From: an uncultured Sphingobacteriia bacterium
Lineage (GTDB): Bacteria; Bacteroidota; Bacteroidia; Chitinophagales; Chitinophagaceae
Assembly: GCA_945957225.1 (NCBI GenBank)
Contig: CAMFKK010000126.1
Location: forward strand, 1-7,035
DNA: 7,035 nt
Direction of reading: 5' to 3'
Shown: in pieces, positions 1 to 6,548 of the stretch
Position numbering within the stretch: the stretch's first letter is position 1
Layout: every line of letters starts with the position of its first letter
Translations under genes and position numbers: made by a program
Notes under the pieces: model-generated
The model's database searches: none
What the model was told of the DNA's origin: nothing
What the model saw: only the letters and a program-made list of their open reading frames with translations

Positions 1-45
1 GATAGGCTCCGGTCTCGTGGGCTCGGAGATGTGTATAAGAGACAG
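1..45. other. Illumina Nextera adapter remnant (artefact, not genomic)
   Basis: Positions 12-45 match the 34-base Nextera read-2 transposase adapter. Its last 19 bases (27-45) are the Tn5 mosaic end that finishes in GTATAAGAGACAG. Bases 4-11 (AGGCTCCG) sit exactly where the 8-base i7 index belongs, and bases 1-3 (GAT) fit the end of the P7 arm. The reverse complement of the index, CGGAGCCT, is one I recall from the Nextera XT v2 set (N720). This is library sequence left untrimmed at a contig end. Genomic sequence starts at position 46. Confidence 0.97.
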
Positions 46-1026
46 CACCAAGCTCATCCACTTGAGGTAATGGGCCGCTAGATCATTGAACTTACCAGCT
101 ACCAAAAAAATCACCGTATCAGCCAACAGAAATTGTCCTCCGGCCCAAACCAAAAATAAACCTCCCATTAATCGGTTGATTTTGTTTTTGAACTGATACC
201 ATTTTTCGGGGCTTTCTTCATACAATACGGCCCCTTTGGGAAATACCGCATTAAACAGTGCCACCATAATGGTTCTAAAAGTCCAGATTAATTTATCACA
301 AAGTGAATAGGCACCTAAAACCGCGGCCTGTCCAGTGGCAGAAATGCCAAATAAAAAAATGGACTGTTGTAAGTACACAGTCATATTATTCCCCACCAAA
401 AAGCTATTGGTTTTGAAAAAGTCTATACAGGTATTCCATGAGACTTTTACTACTAGCAATCTTTTGAGATAATATTCCCTGAAGATGAGAAAACTATAAA
501 ACAAGACATTGGTCATGCCCATTAAAAAATTTACCCAAGGACCTTGATGGGCTTCTTTGATACAGAGCAGTATCAAACCCAGGGTTAGGAGTTTAGAAAT
601 GGCATTGAATAGATTGTAATTACTGGTATCCTCTTTACCTACAAAGTAGAACAAGGGATTCAACACTTCTCCTAAAACAATGGGCATGGCCAACAAAAAA
701 TAATAGGCGTTAATCCCGTTTAAACCATACCAGCCAAGCATTCCAGCCAAGAGTACAAGAAACACCAAGCCCCTTGATTGCATGATTATTTTAAATTGCC
801 TAGACATTTCTAATGGATACTGGCGCGATGTGGCAATATCATTGACCCCTGATTGTCCACTCCCCCAAGTAACTAATATAGTCAGTAGCCATGCAAAACT
901 ATTGGCCACCATGACTTTTCCAAATTCCTCTACCCCTACAATTCTAAAAATAAAGGGAAAGAGTAAAATATTGAGTAGGGAATTGCTAATCTGTATCAGC
1001 CCCAAATTGGCAAAATTCTTGACCAT
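46..1026 (-). CDS. Wzx/PST-family polysaccharide flippase, C-terminus missing
   Basis: This is an inner-membrane transporter of the oligosaccharide flippase (MOP superfamily) type, expected to move undecaprenyl-linked glycans to the periplasmic face. About 327 codons are present. The N-terminus (LGLIQISNSLLNILLFPFI, then FRIVGVEEFGKVM near residues 27-39) has the family layout of a first membrane helix followed by a conserved G-x-x-x-F-G turn. Further on come VTWGSGQSGVNDIA (52-65), hydrophobic helices near 86-122, the NPLFYFVGKED motif (123-133) resembling the family's F-x-G-x-E region, and GQAAVLGAYSL-type helices later. No stop occurs before the adapter, so roughly the last quarter is lost. 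The start is uncertain: ATG at 1026 is the first ATG, but the frame is open back to the ispF stop at 1120, and a TTG at 1068 (MIKKIHTRLKPHQVMVKNF) is also family-like. The gene lies about 93 bases behind ispF on the same strand, probably in the same operon. The exact substrate cannot be told. Confidence 0.85.
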
Positions 1027-1119
1027 GACTTGGTGCGGCTTCAGACGGGTATGGATTTTTTTTATCAAACCACTAAGACGTTTTCTTTCAATAAATTTCT
1101 GATCCAGATTTTCTTCAGA

Positions 1120-1596
1120 CTATTTCTCCAACAAACAACTAGCATAAGCTACTAGTCCTTCTCCGCGGCCCACAAAACCCATTTTCTCTGTGGTGGTAGC
1201 TTTAATGGAAACATCGCGGTCAGTTAAACCAAGAATGCCCGCAATGGTTGCTTGCATCTGTGCTACATAAGGTTTAATCTTGGGGGCTTCCAGACAAAGG
1301 GTTGCATCAATATTCACCACATGATAACCTTCCGCGGCAATTAGCTCTGCCGTCCGTTTGAGTAGGATCTTACTGTCAATATTTTTGAATTCTGAAGAGG
1401 TATCGGGAAAATGAAATCCAATATCGCCCAAGCAAAGGGCTCCTAATAATGCGTCACAGATGGCGTGCAAGAGTACGTCTGCATCACTATGACCCAAAGC
1501 GCCTTTATGATAAGGAATTTGCACGCCGCCAATAAACAAATCACGGCCTTCAACCAATTGGTGAAAATCTACTCCCTGTCCAATCCTTAATCCCAT
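1120..1596 (-). CDS. ispF: 2-C-methyl-D-erythritol 2,4-cyclodiphosphate synthase
   Basis: This cytosolic MEP-pathway enzyme cyclises CDP-methylerythritol 2-phosphate to methylerythritol 2,4-cyclodiphosphate, releasing CMP, on the way to IPP and DMAPP. The family is a trimer with a divalent metal in the active site. The metal ligands are visible as Asp10 and His12 in GQGVDFH and His44 in the GHSDADVLLHA block (35-45). The second signature, ATTTEKMGFVGRGEG (133-147), holds the Thr/Glu region that contacts the nucleotide and diphosphate. The protein is 158 residues, the usual length. I chose ATG at 1596 because it puts the conserved MGLRIGQGVDFH at the N-terminus, as in characterised homologues. 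The longer frame from 1620 starts with TTG, adds eight unconserved residues and overlaps a likely promoter box. It follows porV by 52 bases. Nothing essential is missing. Confidence 0.96.
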   Translation of the reverse strand: MGLRIGQGVDFHQLVEGRDLFIGGVQIPYHKGALGHSDADVLLHAICDALLGALCLGDIGFHFPDTSSEFKNIDSKILLKRTAELIAAEGYHVVNIDATLCLEAPKIKPYVAQMQATIAGILGLTDRDVSIKATTTEKMGFVGRGEGLVAYASCLLEK

Positions 1597-1617
1597 ATAG
1601 TCAGTTTTAGATAGGCT

Positions 1618-1625
1618 CAAAGATA
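1618..1625 (-). promoter_or_regulatory. Candidate -7 box for ispF
   Basis: On the minus strand this is TATCTTTG, a perfect match to the Bacteroidota -7 consensus TAnnTTTG, in the short porV-ispF gap. Transcription would start a few bases downstream, leaving a leader of about 10-17 bases before the ATG at 1596. No TTG -33 element is visible at the expected spacing, so this may be a weak internal promoter or chance. Confidence 0.42.
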
Positions 1626-1648
1626 GGATGCATCAGATAAAGCAGCTA

Positions 1649-2803
1649 TTAATATTCCTCACTACTCAAATGAAATACCAGACCCAATCTAACCGTATTG
1701 GATAGTGGATTACGTGTAACTCCACTGCCCGATGGAACCAGGTAAGAAATGTTCACGCCAAAGCTATTGGCATTGAAACCGGCACCCACAGAGAAGTATT
1801 TACGGTTGCCACGGCTCTTGTCTTCATAGAAATAACCACCACGGAAAAAGAACTGGTCATTATAAGCATACTCTACGCCCACAGAGGCCTGAAAGCTACT
1901 GGTGATGCTGCTTCCATCGCTAAAAGACTTCATCCAGCTAGACATCACACCCATGCTTCTGTACTCGGCTAGGTTGGCTGAATCGGTGCTATAAACCCCT
2001 GTAGCTTTAGGAGCAATGGGAACCAATAATTTATTTAAGTCAATTCCAAAAGTGATTCTATTGCTTTCATTAATGCTATTCACATAAGACAGACCCAAGC
2101 CCATATTGGCGGGGATAAAATCTTTGTTTTTGGCGTCATTGGTATAGCCAATTTTGCCACCCAGATTGGTCAAAGAAATACCCCAGTTAAGACCTGATCC
2201 TTCTTCATTTAAGCCATGGTAATAGATGCCCAAATCGGCAGCTACGGTATTACCGGCTTTATAAACCACCCCTGTTCCAACATCACCAGTAACCAATCTG
2301 GAGTTGATATAACGCAGGGCACCACCAATACTTAAATTATCTGTTAATTTTCTAGAATATCCAAAGTCAAGGGCAAATTCACTAGGCTTTACAGAGTTCA
2401 AAATATTACCTGAATTATCTGTTAGCTGAATATTACCCAAACTAAAGAAACGCATGGTGCTGCTGATGGCAGAAGCCTCGTCCAGCTTATAATAACCGGC
2501 CATGGAAGCCAAATACACATCGTTCAGACCAAGGTCTTTTAACCAAGGGGTATAGTTGATGGCTATGGAAGATTTTTTGGGTGTAAATGGAATTTTTCCC
2601 AGGTTCCAAAACGCTGAGTTGGCGTCTGGCATGGTGGCAATAGACAGGTCTCCCATTCCTCCTGCACGTGCATCAGGTGAGATGCGCAAAAACGGAACGG
2701 CGGTACTAACTATATTAATGGAATCAGTTTGTGCTTGCAGCCTAGGGCTCAATACGGCAAGGCTAAAAGCCAATACCAATAAGGATTGCAGTTTTCCTTT
2801 CAT
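1649..2803 (-). CDS. porV: Type IX secretion outer membrane protein PorV (LptO)
   Basis: PorV is an outer-membrane beta-barrel of the FadL-like fold. In characterised T9SS it binds the C-terminal domain of cargo leaving the translocon and, as part of the attachment complex, delivers it to PorU. The sequence opens with a signal peptide (MKGKLQ, a hydrophobic stretch at 8-18, probable cleavage after LQA at 24). The family signature follows: TAVPFLRISPDARAGGMGD (34-52) and PDANSAFWN (59-67). The remainder is alternating amphipathic strands rich in Gly, Asn, Tyr and Ser, ending with the strand VRLGLVFHL. The length of 384 residues is normal for PorV. The ATG at 2803 has no evident Shine-Dalgarno sequence, as usual in this phylum. 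The gene lies 82 bases downstream of porU, the partner it works with, which supports PorV over other FadL-like barrels. The reading frame is intact. Confidence 0.94.
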   Translation of the reverse strand: MKGKLQSLLVLAFSLAVLSPRLQAQTDSINIVSTAVPFLRISPDARAGGMGDLSIATMPDANSAFWNLGKIPFTPKKSSIAINYTPWLKDLGLNDVYLASMAGYYKLDEASAISSTMRFFSLGNIQLTDNSGNILNSVKPSEFALDFGYSRKLTDNLSIGGALRYINSRLVTGDVGTGVVYKAGNTVAADLGIYYHGLNEEGSGLNWGISLTNLGGKIGYTNDAKNKDFIPANMGLGLSYVNSINESNRITFGIDLNKLLVPIAPKATGVYSTDSANLAEYRSMGVMSSWMKSFSDGSSITSSFQASVGVEYAYNDQFFFRGGYFYEDKSRGNRKYFSVGAGFNANSFGVNISYLVPSGSGVTRNPLSNTVRLGLVFHLSSEEY

Positions 2804-2835
2804 ACAATGAAGGTTTAATCTCAGGGGTTTTTACC

Positions 2836-2843
2836 CAAACGTA
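2836..2843 (-). promoter_or_regulatory. Candidate -7 box for porV
   Basis: The minus strand reads TACGTTTG, a perfect TAnnTTTG match, in the 82-base porU-porV gap and preceded by an A/T-only run. Its 3' end is about 33 bases before the porV ATG. No TTG appears at the usual -33 distance. A separate porV promoter would suit a protein needed in greater amount than PorU, but that is inference. Confidence 0.4.
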
Positions 2844-2885
2844 AATAATAAAAAAATAGTGTAGAGATTATACCATTCAACTGTT

Positions 2886-5800
2886 TTAATAGAGGATCAT
2901 TTGACCTGCGGATACATATTTCTGTTCTCCTAAGGTAATGACTACTCGGTAAATATAGATAGCTTTTTTGAGTTTTTGACCATTTTCATTGGTTCCGTCC
3001 CATTGAATCTCACTATTTCTGGTACCCGCGGTAAAAACTGTTTTACGTATGGTCTTGACCAATTGCCCACTGCTACTAAATATGGCAATCTCCACAGGCA
3101 ATTGGGTATTGGGTTGGTTGTGCTCAAAACTAATGGTGGTCTTATCTATAAATGGGTTAGGATAGTTCATCAGTTTTTGAATCACAGACTTCTCCTGATT
3201 GGCTACTTCAAAATCTAAAAGAGTTTGGCTAGAATTATTGGCCAGATCCCAGGCCTTGATCCTAATCTGGTGCTTTCCGGGACTCATGGTGTGTAACTGA
3301 TAAAGCACGGTTCCCCGCTGATAATTATCCAATAGTCCTGTATAATAACTATTCAAAACCAATACATTACGCTCATTGCCATCTATCACAGCGGTAATAT
3401 CATGCCCAATACCGGCCCCTGAAACATTGATCCCAGAACTATCGGCTAGGTCTAGGAGCAGGACAGGATTTTCGTGAGAGAGCCCTCCTTTTTTAAAAGC
3501 AGTATCATTTAGCCAGGCCTTGATTAGGGGACCCTGATTATCGGTTAGTGCAGGTGCCAATCCGGCAATGATATAATTGGTATCGGCTCCGCCGGCATCC
3601 CTTTTTCCATCTGTGGCATAAAAACTAAACCTGCCCTTGCCGGGTTGGTAATTGATGTCTTTGGGCAGAATCATACTAAATTGAAACAACCCATTTTTTA
3701 CCGTGGCCCTTCCCTTGTATAAAATGCTATTCTGCACCTGAAAACTGGTTACGGGGCTGGCGGCATCATTGCCCAATGTTTTCACGGACTGGGCTTTGTC
3801 ATACAAAACAGTTTCTACTACCCCTTGAAAATTGGTCAGGGTATTGCCTGAACCGTCTATGATTTTTCCGCTTACCTGGTATTTTCCCAATGCTTGTAAA
3901 CTGTCTTTACCCTTGGCAGCTTGCCCATTAATAGCGGTTAGTTGCACTTGATTTTTTGGAAAAGCCAGTCGCATGGCGGGGTCTCCCAAGAGCGTGAACT
4001 TTCTATTATTAAACACGTCTCCAAAAGACTGGTAGGTCTCATTTTTGGCAGCCATGACCGCCTCACCCAAAGTTAGGTATTGCCCGCTGGGCGATGGTTT
4101 TAGGGCAATGCGCAAATAATTATCATTCATGATTCTATTGCTATAGGCAAAGACCACGCGCGTAGTAGTCATGAGGGCGATGGCACCATTGGCATTATCC
4201 ATTAACAAAGAAGAACCCAGTGATTGTTTGCTTGGATCATCATAAGGTGCAAAGTCACAACTGGCCGTAATAAACAGCGGCAGTTTGTCTGGATTATTGA
4301 ATCGCTTTACTTCTGTGGCGCTGATTACCGCTTCTTCTGCCAAACGCAAATAATTGCCGTGGCCGCTATAATTGACAATGAGTTTTCCGTTAAATACGGC
4401 ATTGACAATGGCTTCATTTACGGCGGGATATCTTCCTCCTCCGTTGCCACTTACCAAGGGATATGCGTCTAGATATATTTTTTCTTGGTTGATCCTGCTA
4501 TTGGTACTATTCACAGCAACATTGAGTGATTCTGCGTCTGAGAGGTGCAGGTTGCCATCCTTATCGTCTGCAATAAAAACGGCTTGGTTGCGCCATCCGC
4601 CCATGCTGGCGGTATCATGGTAGTGGATAATCTTGTTGACCATGGTGGTGGCTTCCGCGGGGTTACGCGCGGGGATTCTACCGATGCCAATATCCAGTAA
4701 CCCCGCGGGGGCCACAAAATTCACATCCTCATTGTTATCTAGTAGTCCAAAAAAATCATCGCTGGTATGAGAAATCAGCGGGTCAAATGATTGTACCGTT
4801 TGATAGGTTGGAACCAGGTTAGAATTATTTGCTGCGCGATATTTATAGTCATAAGTACCGTTACCAAAAAGCAATAAAAATCTAGGTTTTGAAGCAGTGG
4901 CGGCACCCTTGTCATAATACATTTTTACAAAATCACGAATGGCGGTAGGGTCTGGATTGCCACTAGCAAATTCTTGATAAATCTGGTCTGTGGTAACTAC
5001 TACTGATTTGTATCCGTCTTCTTGTAAATGAAATGCTGCTAGTCTTTTTGCTTCTGCTAAAAGACTGTTATGTGTAATCACCAACAGGTCTGCAGGCCCC
5101 GTCTGGTGCAGGTTCTGGTTGTTTACTTTTCCTAAGAGTATGGGGCTGGGTAAACTGCTTTTGTCAAAAGCTACAAACTCGTGCAAACTGCTGGCTTCTT
5201 GTAGAAAACTGAGATTGATTCCGTTGAGAACTGTGATTAATTGTTGGGGTTGCGGGGGCTGGGAAATGTCCCAAACCTGGGTATTACTATTAGCCCCCGC
5301 AATGAGGAACTGCGCCACGGCTCCGGGGTTCACCGTTTCCCAATCCCTAAAAAAGAGGGGGATGTTGGGGAGTATGCTTAGCTTGCTGCGGCCGTGCATT
5401 TCAAACCAGTTTAACCAGCCTTCCGCCCCGGCCGCAGCGGACTGAAACTGCACACTTAAACTTAGTCCTGTTTGACTAGTACTAACGCTTTGCTGAAGAC
5501 TTCCCTCCATAGCCGTTGCGTCTAAAAAATAACCGCTGATGGAAGCCAGACTTACCGGATTCAGGGCCTGCCCATTGAGTTGCAGGTTAAAACTACTGGG
5601 GGCGCCAATGCTTCTTCCGGCAAATTTGGCCCGCACTTGTACCGGGTTGGTCAGGATCCTATTGGGCCAGTCTACGCTAAAATTCTTGGTTGATGAACTG
5701 CTAAAAGATTCCCCCAACCATTCCTTGCCGCTGGAGAGCAGGTTCACCAAATCATTTTCATAGAAATACCGTTCCTGATAACTATTGACTTGTACCGTGG

Positions 5801-6323
5801 CCTGTGTTGGAGCCGTAGTACTCTGAATCCTTTTGCCCACTCCTCCAATACTAATATAATAGTAAGCTGTATCAGTGTATAGGTTCTTCAAATGGGTAAA
5901 ACCCTTGTTCAAACTGTCTTTGACCCATTGGTGGGGGCCTGGGGCGTAAAACATCAAAAAATCGCTCCCGCTAAAAACCCCATCTGCTCCGTCTTCAATG
6001 GCAATGGCATTTTCAATCAGGTCATCGGGTCTTGGAGCAGCATTTCCCTCTGGTAGCATGGCTCCCCCGTTCCCAAAAACCCTGATAGCAGCGGAACTTA
6101 TTGCGCCAGAACTGATTCCCAAGCCGCTCAAACTATTGGCGTCAATTTTATACACTCCTTCCTTGGTCACCCCAATCTTGGCCCAATTACCCGTGGCCAG
6201 CACAGAATTGGGGGCATATACCCGCTGGGAAAAGCCATCGGCGTAGCCAAATAAACCCATGACTAACAGGCAGATGGCCAAGAGTTGACCCCCATTTTGG
6301 ATATTTTGTTGCTTGTTTTTCAA
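2886..6323 (-). CDS. porU: Type IX secretion system sortase PorU (C25 peptidase family)
   Basis: PorU is the cell-surface sortase of the T9SS: it cleaves the C-terminal signal of secreted proteins and transfers them to an anionic-type LPS anchor. Reading from the N-terminus: a signal peptide (basic MKNKQQ, hydrophobic core about 13-26, likely cleavage near GFS-Q at 31-33); the PorU N-terminal domain with NWAKIGVTKEGVYKID (46-61); the gingipain-like C25 domain, about 411-790, starting ADLLVITHN, with LLLFGNGTYDYK (483-494), GIGRIPARNP and closing LLGDPAMRL. The catalytic pair is visible as His655 in NYSGHGN and Cys689 in ITASCDFAP. Beta-sandwich regions follow, then a T9SS-type C-terminal domain from NYPNPF (1053) with GQLVKTI and EIQWDGTNENGQKL. 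At 1145 residues it matches known PorU, about 1,160 in Porphyromonas. The start is TTG at 6323: an in-frame TAA lies 30 bases upstream with no ATG between, and the next ATG (residue 22) would destroy the signal peptide. It heads the minus-strand cluster. Confidence 0.95.
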   Translation of the reverse strand: MKNKQQNIQNGGQLLAICLLVMGLFGYADGFSQRVYAPNSVLATGNWAKIGVTKEGVYKIDANSLSGLGISSGAISSAAIRVFGNGGAMLPEGNAAPRPDDLIENAIAIEDGADGVFSGSDFLMFYAPGPHQWVKDSLNKGFTHLKNLYTDTAYYYISIGGVGKRIQSTTAPTQATVQVNSYQERYFYENDLVNLLSSGKEWLGESFSSSSTKNFSVDWPNRILTNPVQVRAKFAGRSIGAPSSFNLQLNGQALNPVSLASISGYFLDATAMEGSLQQSVSTSQTGLSLSVQFQSAAAGAEGWLNWFEMHGRSKLSILPNIPLFFRDWETVNPGAVAQFLIAGANSNTQVWDISQPPQPQQLITVLNGINLSFLQEASSLHEFVAFDKSSLPSPILLGKVNNQNLHQTGPADLLVITHNSLLAEAKRLAAFHLQEDGYKSVVVTTDQIYQEFASGNPDPTAIRDFVKMYYDKGAATASKPRFLLLFGNGTYDYKYRAANNSNLVPTYQTVQSFDPLISHTSDDFFGLLDNNEDVNFVAPAGLLDIGIGRIPARNPAEATTMVNKIIHYHDTASMGGWRNQAVFIADDKDGNLHLSDAESLNVAVNSTNSRINQEKIYLDAYPLVSGNGGGRYPAVNEAIVNAVFNGKLIVNYSGHGNYLRLAEEAVISATEVKRFNNPDKLPLFITASCDFAPYDDPSKQSLGSSLLMDNANGAIALMTTTRVVFAYSNRIMNDNYLRIALKPSPSGQYLTLGEAVMAAKNETYQSFGDVFNNRKFTLLGDPAMRLAFPKNQVQLTAINGQAAKGKDSLQALGKYQVSGKIIDGSGNTLTNFQGVVETVLYDKAQSVKTLGNDAASPVTSFQVQNSILYKGRATVKNGLFQFSMILPKDINYQPGKGRFSFYATDGKRDAGGADTNYIIAGLAPALTDNQGPLIKAWLNDTAFKKGGLSHENPVLLLDLADSSGINVSGAGIGHDITAVIDGNERNVLVLNSYYTGLLDNYQRGTVLYQLHTMSPGKHQIRIKAWDLANNSSQTLLDFEVANQEKSVIQKLMNYPNPFIDKTTISFEHNQPNTQLPVEIAIFSSSGQLVKTIRKTVFTAGTRNSEIQWDGTNENGQKLKKAIYIYRVVITLGEQKYVSAGQMILY

Positions 6324-6365
6324 GATTGGACCACTAGTTCTGCTGATGAAATCTTAGGTTATTTT

Positions 6366-6373
6366 CAAAACTA
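6366..6373 (-). promoter_or_regulatory. Candidate -7 box for porU
   Basis: The minus strand reads TAGTTTTG, a perfect TAnnTTTG match, 42 bases before the porU TTG start. This predicts a leader of about 35-40 bases. About 19-20 bases upstream the sequence is GTGTTAAC, a poor -33 element without a clean TTG. As the first gene of the minus-strand cluster after a divergent neighbour, porU must have a promoter in this region, which raises confidence over the two internal boxes. Confidence 0.5.
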
Positions 6374-6397
6374 CTCTATAAGCAGATACGTTAACAC

Positions 6398-6436
6398 TAG
6401 GTTTTGGCGTTATATGGGCTAAAATTAGGTTTTTGC
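6398..6436 (+). repeat. Short imperfect direct repeat, TAGGTTTTkGC
   Basis: TAGGTTTTGGC (6398-6408) and TAGGTTTTTGC (6426-6436) are identical at 10 of 11 positions and start 28 bases apart, between the two divergent promoters. A shorter TAGGTT lies at 6355-6360. Near-integral helical spacing (28 bases is about 2.7 turns) is not met, so a tandem operator is only a possibility and chance in A/T-rich DNA is likely. Confidence 0.3.
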
Positions 6437-6483
6437 TAACAGAAGCAGGGCGGTTGATTTTTAGTTCATTAAGGGAAATCTTA

Positions 6484-6491
6484 TATATTCG
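6484..6491 (+). promoter_or_regulatory. Candidate -7 box for gldJ
   Basis: TATATTCG differs at one position from TAnnTTTG and lies 57 bases before the gldJ ATG, giving a leader of about 50 bases. A TTG at 6454-6456 is 27 bases upstream, longer than the usual spacer. The call rests mostly on position and partial match. Confidence 0.35.
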
Positions 6492-6548
6492 CATGGACTT
6501 AAATTAGAAAGATCTGATTAAACTCTACTTCAAATTCAATCTTTAACA

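Larger units (their letters stand above)
6324..6548. promoter_or_regulatory. Divergent porU/gldJ intergenic region
   Basis: This 225-base gap separates two head-to-head T9SS/gliding genes and must hold both of their promoters. It is A/T-rich and contains no convincing ORF. Visible elements are a minus-strand TAGTTTTG box, a plus-strand TATATTCG box, a GTTAAC palindrome at 6390-6395 and repeated TAGGTT motifs at 6355, 6398 and 6426. No transcription-factor site is recognised. Confidence 0.7.

Noticed and set aside
27..45. Tn5 mosaic end as a sign of a real transposon
   Set aside because: It is embedded in the full synthetic Nextera adapter with an index, so it comes from library preparation.
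782..1102. Plus-strand ORF of 106 codons opposite the flippase
   Set aside because: Its product resembles no protein family and it lies wholly antisense to a well-supported membrane-protein frame.
2824..2838. Possible hairpin GGGT-AAAA-ACCC in the porU-porV gap as a terminator
   Set aside because: The stem is only four pairs and no T-run follows on the minus strand, so it would not terminate transcription.
321..4708. Six CCGCGG sites in about 7 kb, more than base composition predicts, including the palindrome CCCCGCGGGG at 4701-4710
   Set aside because: All lie inside coding frames as an Ala GCG codon between a C-ending codon and a G-starting codon; their spacing is irregular and nothing suggests binding sites.
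2976..6246. Several plus-strand and one minus-strand ORF of 60-110 codons inside porU
   Set aside because: All are out-of-frame shadows of one long coding region with clear domain signatures; none has a recognisable motif or plausible start context.
2886..6323. Reading the C25 domain protein as a secreted gingipain-like protease
   Set aside because: The PorU-type N-terminal domain, full length, porV neighbour and nearby gldJ all indicate the sortase.
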